Source of the DNA: Calycina herbarum | Taxonomy: Eukaryota; Ascomycota; Leotiomycetes; Helotiales; Pezizellaceae | DNA: 64,000 bases | Assembly (NCBI GenBank): GCA_001414485.1 | Contig: LLEY01000023.1 | Location: forward strand, 434,001-498,000 | Direction: 5' to 3' | Shown here: piece after piece, positions 1 through 10,053 of the stretch | Numbering within the stretch: the first letter of the stretch is position 1 | Layout: each line of letters starts with the position of its first letter | Made by a program: the position numbers and the translations under genes | Notes under the pieces: model-generated | What the model was told of the DNA's origin: nothing | What the model saw: the letters and a program-made list of their open reading frames with translations, nothing else | The model's database searches: none

Positions 1-815
1 CACATCGTCCCCTTCCCAAAAGTAAACCCCTCATCCACCTCCGCCGTCTCGTTTTTCGTCGCCGTCGGAGGAGTAGAAGAAGGAACAATCGGAAACGGAT
101 ACCCAAACCCCTTCGGTTCAAAACAAGGACTCTTAGGATCCAGCATGGGAGTAGTAACCCTCAACTCACTAAAAGCCCCCGGTCCCCTTACGGTCGGCGT
201 CATATCCAAAGGTAAAGCTTCCATGGCTTTCATTGCATTCTCGTGTAATTGTTCATAGTGCCCTCTTTCCATCTCCACCCTCTCCCTATATTCTAATTGT
301 TGGATCTCGGTTGTTAATTGGTTTAGACGGACGAGGATGGCGGCTTCTTGGTTGTTTGTTTCGTTTAGACGGTGGCGGAGCCATGATAAACGTTTCCGGG
401 TTTTGCGCGTTAGATTGGGTGTTTGCTGATCAGATGAGGGGGAGGGGAGGGTCTTGAGGGGTGGGATTTTGTTTAGGAGATCGTGAGCTTTGGTGTTTTC
501 TCGCTGCAGGATTGAGAGGAGGTATGTTCTTTGAGCGCAGAGGTCTTCGATATTTTGTGCTTTGCTTTCCAAAAATTCCGTGCCCAAGGGTTGATTCAAT
601 GATTGTGGGGAAGGAGAGTAGGGACTCGATAATCTCTGCAACGCAGGGAAACTAAACATAGGCGCAGACCTATAAAGCGCAGAAGGAGGAGGTGAGAATA
701 GAATCCCACCGTCCATTGAGTAATGTCTCTGAGAATCGAAAAGCAATTGATGGGGAGGCGGCCTAGGTGTGAAATTTTGGCTAGCCATGGGCATGTAGTT
801 GGTACCTTGATTCAT
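1..815 (-). CDS. Hypothetical protein with a coiled-coil region, partial (3' end beyond window)
   Basis: An uninterrupted minus-strand frame starts at an ATG at 815 and runs off the left edge, giving about 271 residues so far. An in-frame stop lies 36 bases upstream of this ATG, so it is the first usable start unless there is a 5' intron. The N-terminal part is rich in Pro, Ser and Gln. Residues of roughly 85-190 are charged with Leu spacing typical of a coiled coil (segments such as RLNQLTTEIQQLEYRERVEM). The tail is Pro/Thr-rich. I do not recognise the family. The codon pattern and length support a real gene; the function is unknown and the C-terminus is missing. Confidence 0.6.
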   Translation of the reverse strand, partial: MNQGTNYMPMASQNFTPRPPPHQLLFDSQRHYSMDGGILFSPPPSALYRSAPMFSFPALQRLSSPYSPSPQSLNQPLGTEFLESKAQNIEDLCAQRTYLLSILQRENTKAHDLLNKIPPLKTLPSPSSDQQTPNLTRKTRKRLSWLRHRLNETNNQEAAILVRLNQLTTEIQQLEYRERVEMERGHYEQLHENAMKAMEALPLDMTPTVRGPGAFSELRVTTPMLDPKSPCFEPKGFGYPFPIVPSSTPPTATKNETAEVDEGFTFGKGTM

Positions 816-1438
816 AACTGGGAATCTAGGTACTCTATACCTTCATACTCTAGACATCAAAGAGTGGTAACTTCCACGTTGGGGAAACGGCTCCGACCTT
901 TCTGCGGCCCATGTTATTGTTCTATCGTGAAAAGGAAACGGTCCGGTGCAAAATTCCGATCCAACGACAACGCCGAGTTGTCGAATCGAATAAAGAAAGC
1001 GAAAGCTTTTCGTCAGATCTAGCCCACGAGTTACCTAATTAAGCGATGCTTTGTCGTTTGATTGTGGAAATGAGGGGTGAACTTGCGGGACATGAGATAG
1101 CGGGCTGAAGCGAACCACTTCCTCGGGACCATTAAGTGTCGCATTTATACACGAGTTTAGGATTTGCAAAATGTTGAATCAGGTGGAGACATCGAGTGAC
1201 ATCAGTTGGGCTACTTTGTAAATGGTCTATAAAGGAAAATTTTGGAGTTCTGCTTTCAGCCCTTTCAAACTTTAGATTGTCGCTAAGCGAGAGATGAACA
1301 GTACACCTTGAAGTACAAAAAATGAATATCAATAAAAACTCTATAGTAAATATTACTACTTGGTCTAAAAATCCTTTTTACAACTCCCTAGAAATTGAAA
1401 ATTAAGCCAACGAAATACAAGCGTTGCCATCTCAACAC
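816..1438. other. Intergenic region, upstream of the left-edge gene
   Basis: No frame on either strand looks coding. It presumably holds the promoter of the minus-strand gene ending at 815. I see no RNA gene or repeat until the MITE that starts at 1441. Confidence 0.4.
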
Positions 1439-1440
1439 TA

Positions 1441-1964
1441 CAGTGAGTTGCGAGTTAAGCTTGAATTTGCCTACTTTTTTTATAATCCGAGCTTTTTCAG
1501 AAAATTCCTTGATTTCCCCCCTTTTTAGGCACTCTTTTACCTATTAATTAACAATAACATATAATATACTATTTATAAGAACAGGAAAGAAGAGGCTCAT
1601 ATCTCTCCTTATACTCTATAAACTTTATAGGACAAAAACAGACAATTTTATATCTGTCTTAATTTTTATAAGGTCTAGGCATAGTCTATCGACCTTATAG
1701 GGGTAGTAAAATCTTTTTCAAAAAAAGGGGTTATTTTAAGAATTATTTATCTTTTAGTTTACTTTTATTATACTTACTTTAAATTGATAAATTATATAGA
1801 AGGGAGATAATTAGATATAGCGCTTCTTTCTAGCTAGGCCTCGTCTCTTTTAGAGTACTTTTATTTTCTGTCTTCTAAAGAAAAGAGGGAGAAAGCCATG
1901 ATAAAAAAAAAAGCTCGGATTACAAAAAAAGTAGGCAAATTCAAGCTTAACTCGCAACTCACTG
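1441..1964. mobile_element. MITE with about 55-bp terminal inverted repeats and TA target duplications (Tc1/mariner-like)
   Basis: The sequence beginning CAGTGAGTTGCGAGTTAAGC at 1441 recurs as its reverse complement ending at 1964. The match extends about 55 bases with one clear mismatch. TA dinucleotides flank both ends (1439-1440 and 1965-1966). The CAGT terminus plus TA duplication is characteristic of Tc1/mariner elements. The 524-bp interior is AT-rich, has no ORF, and contains no recognisable transposase, so the element is non-autonomous. The right inverted repeat overlaps the start of the ORF at 1898-2659. Confidence 0.85.
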
Positions 1965-2659
1965 TAGTCTCTGAGGTTGCAACAAAGTTTACCAACCGCC
2001 GAGTCCCAATTTCGGAAAAGAAAAAGCAAAACCAGGAGGTAACAACTGGAGCTCGTGCCGAGAAAGATCAAAGGCTCAACGGACCAGGTGACATTGCAGC
2101 CAAGTCTGCGGCGGACTTAGGGCTTGGTTCGGAAGATGTGTTGACGCCGGATTTTGGAGGAAAGCGAAACAAGGTCGGCGAAGGAAGTAAATCACAAATG
2201 AGAACGAAAAGTGGGAACCAGGAAAGAGGAAAGAGAAATAGCCACGGCAAGGGAAGGGCCGGTCGGGACCAGGAAAGTGAGAAGAATGGTAGCCGGGTAA
2301 AGGAAACTGTAATTGAAGACCAGGAGGGAGACGATGGAGGAAACCAGGCTGATTTGGACCATAGCAAGGCGGGAGATCAGAACAAGATAGGAGGTGATGG
2401 GAAGAACCAGGAGAATTCAAAGGTGGACCAGGGAGAACAGGACCAGGTCGAAAACTCGCAAGGAATCCAACGATCGAATAATGACCAGGTTAGAGATCTC
2501 GAGCCTGGGAACTGGGTCTACGATCTCTGGGTAGACTATGTCAGTTTCAAGGAGAGAGTCAAGGACGAGGGATTGACGCAGGAGCAAACGATGCACGCAT
2601 TCCTAGACTATAGTCGAGCCGAGAAATACCTAATGGAAGCCGAGGAATCGGTTGAGTAG
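1898..2659 (+). CDS. Hypothetical hydrophilic protein whose annotated start lies in a MITE
   Basis: A 253-residue frame, very rich in Lys, Gly, Gln, Asn and Asp, with a low-complexity middle of repeated charged Gly/Gln/Asp segments. The C-terminal 50 residues (from WVYDLWVDYV onward) look more ordered and amphipathic. The first 22 or so codons, including the ATG, fall inside the right terminal repeat of the MITE. The next Met is about 100 residues in. Either the MITE supplied a new start codon or the true 5' exon was displaced by its insertion. No family recognised; expression would decide. Confidence 0.45.
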   Translation: MIKKKARITKKVGKFKLNSQLTVVSEVATKFTNRRVPISEKKKQNQEVTTGARAEKDQRLNGPGDIAAKSAADLGLGSEDVLTPDFGGKRNKVGEGSKSQMRTKSGNQERGKRNSHGKGRAGRDQESEKNGSRVKETVIEDQEGDDGGNQADLDHSKAGDQNKIGGDGKNQENSKVDQGEQDQVENSQGIQRSNNDQVRDLEPGNWVYDLWVDYVSFKERVKDEGLTQEQTMHAFLDYSRAEKYLMEAEESVE

Positions 2660-3425
2660 AATAGCATTTGAATTAGGCTTCGTAATACAACTAATGCATT
2701 GCTGTTCTATTACCAAAGTGATTTATATAAGAGAGAACTCGGAGATGTAATCATTGCCTCTGCAGAAAAATTAGCTTCCATCTAAATCTCCGAGTTGAAG
2801 GATTTTGAATCAAATGATAATGGATGCAATGGAGATTATCTGGAGGAAAATAATTTAAATAGAAGGAGAGGCTTAGGCTTTCCCTCTCTCACTTTGAGAT
2901 AAAACCAGTTGGAAATTGAAACCGAAAGTATTTGAATCTTTGACAGTAAGAAAGAAGAGCTAGGTTGTTTTACAGGACTTTTCCCCTTGATCAAATTCTG
3001 CCCAAGATGGCTTTATCCATAAACAATATGTAGGTATCAGAAAACCTGAAGTTTGCAACTAAGCCACCAAGATCACGACACTTTCCATCCTACCAATCCC
3101 GACCTGGAAACTCACTTCTCAAGGCATTTCTTTCTACTTCTACGATAGATGAACCCGAATGAAGGGGAGAATTCTTATGTTATCTTCTTGGATACCCGAG
3201 CAAGGTCCTTGAAAGATAATATTATTCTCAGCAAGTGCTGTAGAAAAACCACTAGTATAAAAATTCCAACCCCATCCCCAACATTATTCTTCGACCAAAC
3301 CCAGCACAACCTATATCTATACACCCCATCAACAACAAATACCATCTACGCTCAAATCCCAACAAAAACGCCCAAGCACCAAACACCAATCAGCTATCAC
3401 AAACCCATACTCCTAGTCCCAATTT
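2660..3425. other. Intergenic region
   Basis: No convincing coding frame. A 105-codon plus-strand frame at 3149-3466 is low-complexity and overlaps the 3' end of the Hikeshi-like gene, so it is not called. Confidence 0.4.
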
Positions 3426-4182
3426 CTAATCACCATCCCTCTCCAAGAAACCCGGATCATTCCTAACCCTCCCCTCAAACTTCCTCCACCACTCCTCAAA
3501 AGCCTTCAACGGCACAACCTCAATCCCCCCCTCCAAATCCCCGCTAAAGCTCGCCAGGAAATTGAAAGCATTCTTGATGATCCTTTGTGCCAGTACAAGT
3601 GTATCTGGTTTCTTATTCGCAAGCACCAATGCTTGTTCCCCACCCCCTCCCCGTATAGTATTCTGATTTTGACTTTGGAGAGAGGACATCTGCGAGGCTA
3701 CGGCAGAAGAGGCTTCGATTGATATTCCTATCGTGAGGGTTTGCGCGGGAGAATCGGAATCCATGTCGATTTCATTGTTTGCGGCAGTGGGAGGTAGAAG
3801 GTTCGAGATTTTAAAGATAGCACTTTCTTTTCCTGGTCCGATGCCGCCGAGGAATTTAAATGCTTGTGCGGGGGAGGTGGGGGAGGGGAGGGAGATGTAT
3901 ACTGCTGCTGCTGTGTCTGGAGGGAGTTCTATGCCTGTGAGATTGTTAATTTGCTGTTTAGAAAAGGACTCAAGGACGGGTTTTTAAGGAGGGGTTTTTG
4001 TGCTGGGGAAAGAGAGTATTACCTGGGAGTAAGAAAACTACAATATGCGAAAATGGTCTGGAAGGGTCTAGGGGTATTGTGTAGACTAGAGAAGTTTGTG
4101 AGGGGGCACTTGTTGGTGTGAGGATTGGCGCATGGCCTGTTGGGATGAGGCCGAATAATTGGGAGATTTGGGAGGGTTCCAT
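3426..4182 (-). CDS. OPI10: Hikeshi/OPI10-family protein (DUF775)
   Basis: Two exons, complement(join(3426..3934,4023..4182)), giving 222 residues. The intron has GTAATA and CACAG borders and restores frame exactly. The N-terminus shows the family pattern FGLIPTGH...SHIVVFLLPG, followed by an acidic Pro-rich segment and FKFLGGIGPGKES. The C-terminus has the conserved helix ending in FEEWWRKFEGRVRNDPGFL. Length fits the family (about 200 residues). In animals Hikeshi imports Hsp70 into the nucleus under heat stress; in yeast OPI10 mutants overproduce inositol. The chosen start MEPSQIS matches the short leader seen before the FGL motif. A second Met 8 codons upstream is possible. It shares a 350-bp intergenic region with the Nudix gene. 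Confidence 0.9.
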
Positions 4183-4532
4183 TTCTAGCGGAGGGTACGA
4201 AAACAAATCGGTTGAACAAGGTTAGAACTGCCCAGACGGTCGTAGCATTAACCGGTACCGTACCAAAGAAAGGGAGAGTAACCCAGAAGTAAAATATACA
4301 AACAGAATCAACCTGGAAGGTTCGTTTGTAGACTCTTGGGTTCCATGGTAGGGTTTGGCGGGGTTATTTCCGCTTTGTACGTAGGGTGCCCTGTGGTCAA
4401 CCTTGAAGGCTATGCTGTGATTCACTTACCCCTCCATAACCTTCTCAAACTGCAGTATAAATAATAAGCTACAAGAGAACTCTTTCTGCTTTGGAAAATT
4501 GCTGTACTCTGGATATTGTCTCGATATTCAAA
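4183..4532. promoter_or_regulatory. Divergent intergenic region between OPI10-like and Nudix genes
   Basis: A 350-bp spacer between two divergently transcribed genes, presumably holding both promoters. I saw no specific operator or palindrome that I could support. Confidence 0.45.
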
Positions 4533-5724
4533 ATGAAGTCAAACCTGGATCTGATCAGAGAATGCGATTCGTAAGTCCATACGTTTTCTATTCAGTGTTT
4601 CCAACTTACACTTTAGGCAGCTCTTGCTACCTCTCTACCTACTTAGGCAGAGAACTACTATACCACCCTCGGAGTTTCCCCTGATTCCAAAAGACCTATC
4701 CTCACAAACAACCACCAAATTTACAAATTCTCTCTTTACCTATTAACAACTCAACAGCTTCCCCTACCCCGAAACCAAAGAATACACCGACCTCCTCTCA
4801 ACCTTCTACACCCTAACCCACACCTCTCCTTCACACCCAGAACCCATCCCAGTAGGCTATATCCCCGAATTCGTCTTCAATGAGCTCTTCAAAGTCCCCA
4901 TCTCCACCAAAGGCGAAATCGAAGTCCACCGCCCAACCCGCTCACTCTCCGCCTTCACTCAAACCACCGAATCCGAAAGATCAGCAGTAGTAGCAAAAAC
5001 CTGCCAGTACTGGCGCCAAAACAAAACCTTCAAAGTCCTAGACGGCTGGAGAAACGAACTCTACCCCGTCTACGGTCCGGGAAATGAGCTGTTATTTAAT
5101 GTTGAAAGGAGTGCGAGCCCGTTGTTTGGGGTTGCGACTTATGGGATACATATGACATGCTACACCTACATGACTCCTGAGCAAAAGGAGGAGAGTGGAA
5201 GTAAATACGATTTTAGGCTTTGGGTTCCGAGACGGAGTAAGCAGAAACAAACTTATGGGGGGATGTTGGATAATACTGTCGCTGGTGGGATTGCGAGCGG
5301 AGAAAGTCCTTTTGAGAGTATGGTGAGGGAGGCGGATGAAGAAGCTTCGTTACCGGAGAAATTGGTGAGGGAGAAGGTTAAGAGTATAGGCACAGTAACG
5401 TACATGCATCTTCGCACCGCAAAGGCGGGAGGGGAGACGGGAACAGTGATGCCGGAAACGCAGTATACCTATGATCTGGAACTTCCTGCCGATGTGATAC
5501 CTGCTATCAAAGATGGGGAGGTGGAGGAGTTTTATTTCTGGACTGTTGAGGAGACGCAGAAACATCTTGCTCTGGGAGAATTCAAGCCGAATTGTGCTAT
5601 GGTAGTTATTGATTTCTTCTTGAGACGGGGGGTTTTGACGAAGGAGAATGATGGGGATTTTGAGGAGATGGTTAGGAGGTGTCATAGGGAGTTGCCGTTT
5701 CCTGCGTGGGATGTGAAGAATTGA
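4533..5724 (+). CDS. Nudix hydrolase with DUF4743 domain (thiamine-pyrophosphokinase-related)
   Basis: Two exons, join(4533..4570,4758..5724), 334 residues. The intron uses GTAAGT and CAACAG. The first half is a DUF4743-type domain (PVGYIPEFVF, TFKVLDGWRNELYPVYG). The second half is a Nudix fold with the box GGIASGESPFESMVREADEE, matching GX5EX7REUXEE. This architecture is found in fungal and plant Nudix proteins related to the N-terminal part of yeast thiamine pyrophosphokinase TNR3. Family members hydrolyse nucleoside or thiamine diphosphate derivatives, so damaged thiamine diphosphate is a plausible substrate (inference). The kinase domain itself is absent. The start at 4533 is the ATG just before the spliced 38-bp first exon. 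Confidence 0.88.
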
Positions 5725-6230
5725 GAGTGGGTGCCACTTGGTGAGATTTGAGATATATTGATACAGAGACTGAGTTTTCGTATTGATGGTGGTATTGATT
5801 TTGGGCATCGTAGCTAGATATAGGCATATATATATACCCCCTGAGTTGACGAAGAATTATGAGACCCTTCTATCACAGTTTTCGTGGATCAGGGTAACAC
5901 GTCCTCAAATGTGAATTCTGCAATCTACTGGAAAAGAAAGAGATATTGTAAGAGGAGCATGTGGAAAAGGCTGTCGGAAATATTCTACATTTCTTTCTCT
6001 ATCGAAAATAGCCACCAACCAAACCCGTAAGCTCAAACTGGCCTACGTTCATCAACGTCTTACGCTTTCGTAGACATTTCACGCAGTATGCCTTGCGTTT
6101 TTGGTATCCGTAACGCCTGATCCACCAATACACCGGTGATATGCATTGTGTTTTGAGAGGATTCGCACTTCCTGGCGATCCCCAGTACACCATTTGTCAT
6201 TATTCCATTATTTCTCGAGCTCACTTCCCT
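5725..6230. other. Convergent intergenic region between Nudix and RPB8 genes
   Basis: 3' flanks of two converging genes. A 64-codon minus-strand frame at 5999-6193 lies just downstream of the RPB8 stop and is most likely 3' UTR. Confidence 0.4.
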
Positions 6231-6759
6231 CTACTTCTTGCAGAGAAGATAGACGTAGTCGACTCGTAGTGGGGTAAGTTTCTTATACGGTCCCTCAATC
6301 GCCATCAACAACCCCCCAAACGAAATATACGCCTTACTACCCCACCAAACCCATTAGCACACTCTCGAAAACCCCCAAGTCATAACTCCAAACAAAGAAA
6401 GCTAGCAAAACTCACATAATATCCCCATCCGCCGGTCCATCCTCAAATTTATAAATCTTCCCATGACAAACATAATCAAACATATCCGCCATCGTAGGCT
6501 CCGCATCCGAACGAGCAACATCCCTCCATCCTCTCCCATCATCTTTACTTCCATCCAAGGACAAACTTGTAGCGAGCACTATGCGGATGTTCTCTCCTTG
6601 GGTGCAGGGGTAGAGTTGCATGTTGATGTCTAGGGTCACGACGGTGCTGTTGTCGCCGCTAGTGCAGAAGATTCGACAAACGCGGTCGTATTTGGATTGG
6701 TCGATTTTGGTGATGGTGAAGTTCTCGTCGAAGAGTTGGGTGTCGCCTGAGCTTGCCAT
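6231..6759 (-). CDS. RPB8: RNA polymerases I, II and III subunit RPB8 (ABC14.5)
   Basis: Two exons, complement(join(6231..6336,6416..6759)), 149 residues, the usual size. Conserved blocks include LFDENFTITKID, YDRVCRI, VTLDINMQLYP, ADMFDYVCHGKIYKFE and, after the intron, AYISFGGLLMAIEGPYKKL...YVYLLCKK. The intron runs from GTGAGT to a TAG acceptor, and the junction codon is Ile. The start is MASSGD. The upstream in-frame extension (70 codons) is low-complexity and not conserved in this family, so I read it as 5' UTR. RPB8 is a small shared subunit of all three nuclear RNA polymerases with an OB-like fold. It is transcribed divergently from ELP4. Confidence 0.95.
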
Positions 6760-7088
6760 GGTGGTGGTATTTTGGGGGTGATGCGGGGAGGAGGGGTTGT
6801 TTTCGTGGGATGGTGGTTTCGGTTTGTGTGCGGATGGCGGGTTGGAGAGAATCGAGTATGAGGAGTTTGCGATTCGATTTGAGGTCGAGATGTGGTTTGC
6901 GACGAGGTTGAGAGGAACGAGTTGCTTTGTTGATCTGCCAAAAATTTGAAGTCGAAAGCAGCGGCGCAAGGCTGCGAAAATAATGATGAATGCTGATTGG
7001 TAAAAAAGAAGAGGGTCAGTGCGTCAGGCTCTGAAAAAAGTCAAGACCATAAAGGCATCATTCTGCCCCTCTCACAAATTTCAACAAA
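6760..7088. promoter_or_regulatory. Divergent promoter region RPB8/ELP4
   Basis: About 330 bp between the start codons of two divergent housekeeping genes. It contains the 5' UTRs and presumably both core promoters. No distinct motif is called. Confidence 0.5.
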
Positions 7089-8407
7089 ATGTCATTTCGC
7101 AAAAGAGGAATCGTTATTCCCCAAGCTGGAGCTGGAGGGCGCACACCTACTCCACTAGCAGGTCCGAATTCAAATCTAACCTCTACTCCAGCAATACCCA
7201 AGCAAACTCAACCCCCACCAGGCACGCGCCCCTCACCCCTCGATGGAAGACTCACAACCTCGACCGGTACACGCTCACTCGATGCTTTACTCGCAGGTCA
7301 CTCCGGTCTGGCACTCGGCACATCATTGTTGATAGAAGAAAGTGGGACGACAGACTTTGCAGGTTCTCTACTGAAATATTACGTCGCCGAGGGAGTGGTA
7401 CAAAAACATACTATCCATGTATTGGGAATACCCGAGGGATGGGGAAGAGAACTCCCTGGACTTGGATCGGGAGATGATGGTAGTAAGGGAAAGAAGGTCA
7501 AAGTGGATGAGGAGAAGATGAAGATTGCATGGCGATATGAGAGATTGGGGGAATTCGGGGCTACAATCGGTGGAGGCGCAAGAGGTGGGTGGTCCTTTGA
7601 TTTTGTACATACTAGAAAAATATATCTATTATCAGAAACTGATGGTATCGAGTAACAGAGAGAATTGTCCCACAATCAACACCAAACTCTAATTCCGAGC
7701 CTTCAGCAATATTCTGCCACGATTTCGACCTCAGCAAACGACTAATCCTCCCCTCGCCCTCAAACATGCACTTCATTCCCCTCTCAACACAACCAGATCT
7801 CAGTTTCAAAGATCCAGACCCCAACATATCCCCCTTCACAAAATTCATCCATCACATAGCCACACAACTCTCGAACAACCCACCATCAACAATCCACCGA
7901 ATCGCCATTCCCAATCTCCTCTCCCCCGCCCTCTACCCCCCGCAAACCTCCTCCCCAACCCACATCCTCCAATTCCTCCATTCCCTCCGCGCCCTCCTCC
8001 GAAACTACCCCTCCCAACTCACAGCCCTCATCACCCTCCCCATAACCCTTTACCCCAGGCACACAGGTCTAACCCGATGGATCGAACTTCTCTCCGATGG
8101 AGTGCTCGAACTTGCGCCCTTCCCAACGTCCGCAATCGCTGCAAAGCCCCCGGGTGCTTCGACGGTGCATGAGGAGCCGCCCCAGGGAATGGTTCATGTA
8201 CTGAGGTTGCCCATATTCCACGAGAAGGGGGGTGGTGGTGGGGAGGGCGTGGGGGATGATCTTTCTTTTACTTTGAGTAGGAGGAGGGGGATGGTGATTA
8301 AGCCGTTTAGTTTGCCGCCTGTTGATGGGGATAATGAGGCTCAACAGGGAGGGTTGGAGGGTGATAAGGGGGGGAAGAAGGTTACGAAAGCTGATATTGA
8401 GTTTTAA
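7089..8407 (+). CDS. ELP4: Elongator complex subunit ELP4 (PAXNEB)
   Basis: Two exons, join(7089..7584,7659..8407), 414 residues. The start MSFRKRGIVIP is followed by the conserved RecA-like segment TSTGTRSLDALLAGHSGLALGTSLLIEE...GSLLKYYVAEGVV and, in exon 2, FCHDFDLSKRLI. The intron borders are GTGGGT and AACAG and keep the frame. Elp4 forms the Elp456 hexameric ATPase-like ring of Elongator, which modifies wobble uridines of tRNA (cm5U/mcm5U). Length is normal. The exon 1/2 boundary lies in a poorly conserved loop, so it could shift by a few codons. Confidence 0.93.
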
Positions 8408-8524
8408 AGCCCTTCGTAAAATTCATCTCATATTTTCGGGTTTTCGGGTTTTGGTTTTCTGGGTTGGGATAATGGATGAGATATGTAAATAGAGGTGTCT
8501 AGACGGAATCGAAAAATGTCTAAA

Positions 8525-8805
8525 CTAAGAACGATGAGACGAAATTGAGCTTCGGGGACTATCTCCCAGCATATCGTCCATTTCTATTTGATTCCAGGTT
8601 CCTTGGCCGTTGGAGGTGATGGTTCGCATGTAGTTCCTGTCGAAACGGAGACGTGCGTTGTCTCCTAGGCAGGAGGAGAAGATTAACCATGCTGAGAGTT
8701 TGTTAGTTGATGAACTCGAGTTGGGTTATGTTATGGAGGTCACATGCCTATGAATAGAACTAGGGGAACGCAAATTAGGAGGGCGAGGAGAATTAGGGAG
8801 GCCAT
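8525..8805 (-). CDS. Small single-pass membrane protein with a GC-AG intron
   Basis: Proposed complement(join(8525..8691,8748..8805)), 74 residues, too short for most ORF finders. Exon 1 encodes a strongly hydrophobic start, MASLILLALLICVPLVLFIA. After a 56-bp intron the frame continues with WLIFSSCLGDNARLRFDRNY and a polar tail ending at TAG. The donor is AG|GCATGT, a GC rather than GT site; the acceptor is CTCTCAG. With this junction both exons stay in frame and give one membrane segment plus a soluble tail. I do not recognise the family. The alternative is that the region is non-coding; a transcript would settle it. Confidence 0.5.
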
Positions 8806-10053
8806 GATTGATCAGTTGGAGAGGGTGTGTTTTTATTGAATTGTTTTTGTTTTGGTATGAGAGGGTTTTGATATTGATGGAGCTTTGGTGAAAGGGGTTG
8901 ATCCCGGCATGTCCGGGCCGACTTTTTTCCATCTTCTAGACTATTGGGTGTCCTTGACTTCGAGTCCATCTACTGCTATCTACAATTCAAGATTATTCCT
9001 TTGATTTTGAGTAACTGTATCTGGTTATCTAATTGTTTATTTTCGTTTATTTCCGTTCAACGGTGTGCCTGAGAGAATCGTAAGCAGAATGACAACCACG
9101 GAGAAGAATGAAGTCAATTCTTGTCTCCAGGCGTGCATGTTGTCAAGTCGGGTTAGACTTTGTGCTCGAAGTCTTCAGGCTTGTGTCCGTTAAACTCTCG
9201 ATGGTCCCAAGTCCGTTGGTACAACTGGAATTCGAGAAGCAAGTGCTCCTCCCATCCCATGCTAGGCAGCTCACTTTTCGGTTTGAGTTTCCGAGTCGCC
9301 AATTCATCATCGGTCAGCTTTCTTTTTTGTAAATTGTTATTCTTGTCTTCTCGGAACGACGATTTTGGGGTTTCTAATCATGTTTTGTTGACGTTACAGA
9401 ATGTTTATGGCTTTTTTATGGAGGAGTAAAGTGACTCTTTTTTACATTTCCCAAAGAGCGAAATTATAGACACGATTTTTTACCTTCTTGTAAATTGATT
9501 CGCGTGAATTCATTTTCCTAAACATCTAGGTGGTTGAACATTTCTTTGGATCTCGTAACTTCGTTCTCCAAAAGCTATTCTCCGATATTCTTCAGGAAAA
9601 CTTTATTTTCTTGAGATATATCAGACGAAAATAAAGAAACCTTCCCAACCCTGTCTCTCGACTTCTTCACTTAATATTGAATTATTCAATTCTTGTTCGA
9701 GCATTGCATCTAGACCTGGACTGTATCCCACCGAGTGTTAGGGGCTGAAAAGTCTTTTTTCTTTCACCCCCCCAGCCACGGGATGTTGATGAAAGAAAAG
9801 CTTATCACCAAAAGCAGAAAGCAATTCAAATCACACAATCCTTCTATACAACAAAGAAAACCTCGTCAACCGAAAGCAGAACGCAACCCCAATCTTTACC
9901 TTCCAATCTACACAACAAAGAAGATTCAAGCAACAAAGACACGTATCCCAAATCTGAAATCAAATAATAATATACTTTCGAAAAATAAACAGACTACTAT
10001 TCGCACGACTACCATCATATTGGCAAGCGTAATAGCTGCCCACAACTGACAAA
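8806..10053. other. Intergenic region and 5' flank of the SAP-protein gene
   Basis: About 1.2 kb with no convincing coding frame; several short frames have biased composition and no family pattern. The last 250 bases are A/C-rich, as expected of a long 5' UTR before the ATG at 10054. Confidence 0.4.

Noticed and set aside
3149..3466. 105-codon plus-strand ORF
   Set aside because: Low-complexity Thr/Pro/Asn composition and overlap with the 3' end of the Hikeshi-like gene.
5999..6193. 64-codon minus-strand ORF downstream of RPB8
   Set aside because: It directly follows the RPB8 stop on the same strand, with no recognisable domain; more likely 3' UTR.
6412..6969. Longer RPB8 reading with 70 extra N-terminal residues
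   Set aside because: The extension is Ser/Pro/Asn-rich and not part of the conserved subunit, whose normal start is the MASSGD Met.
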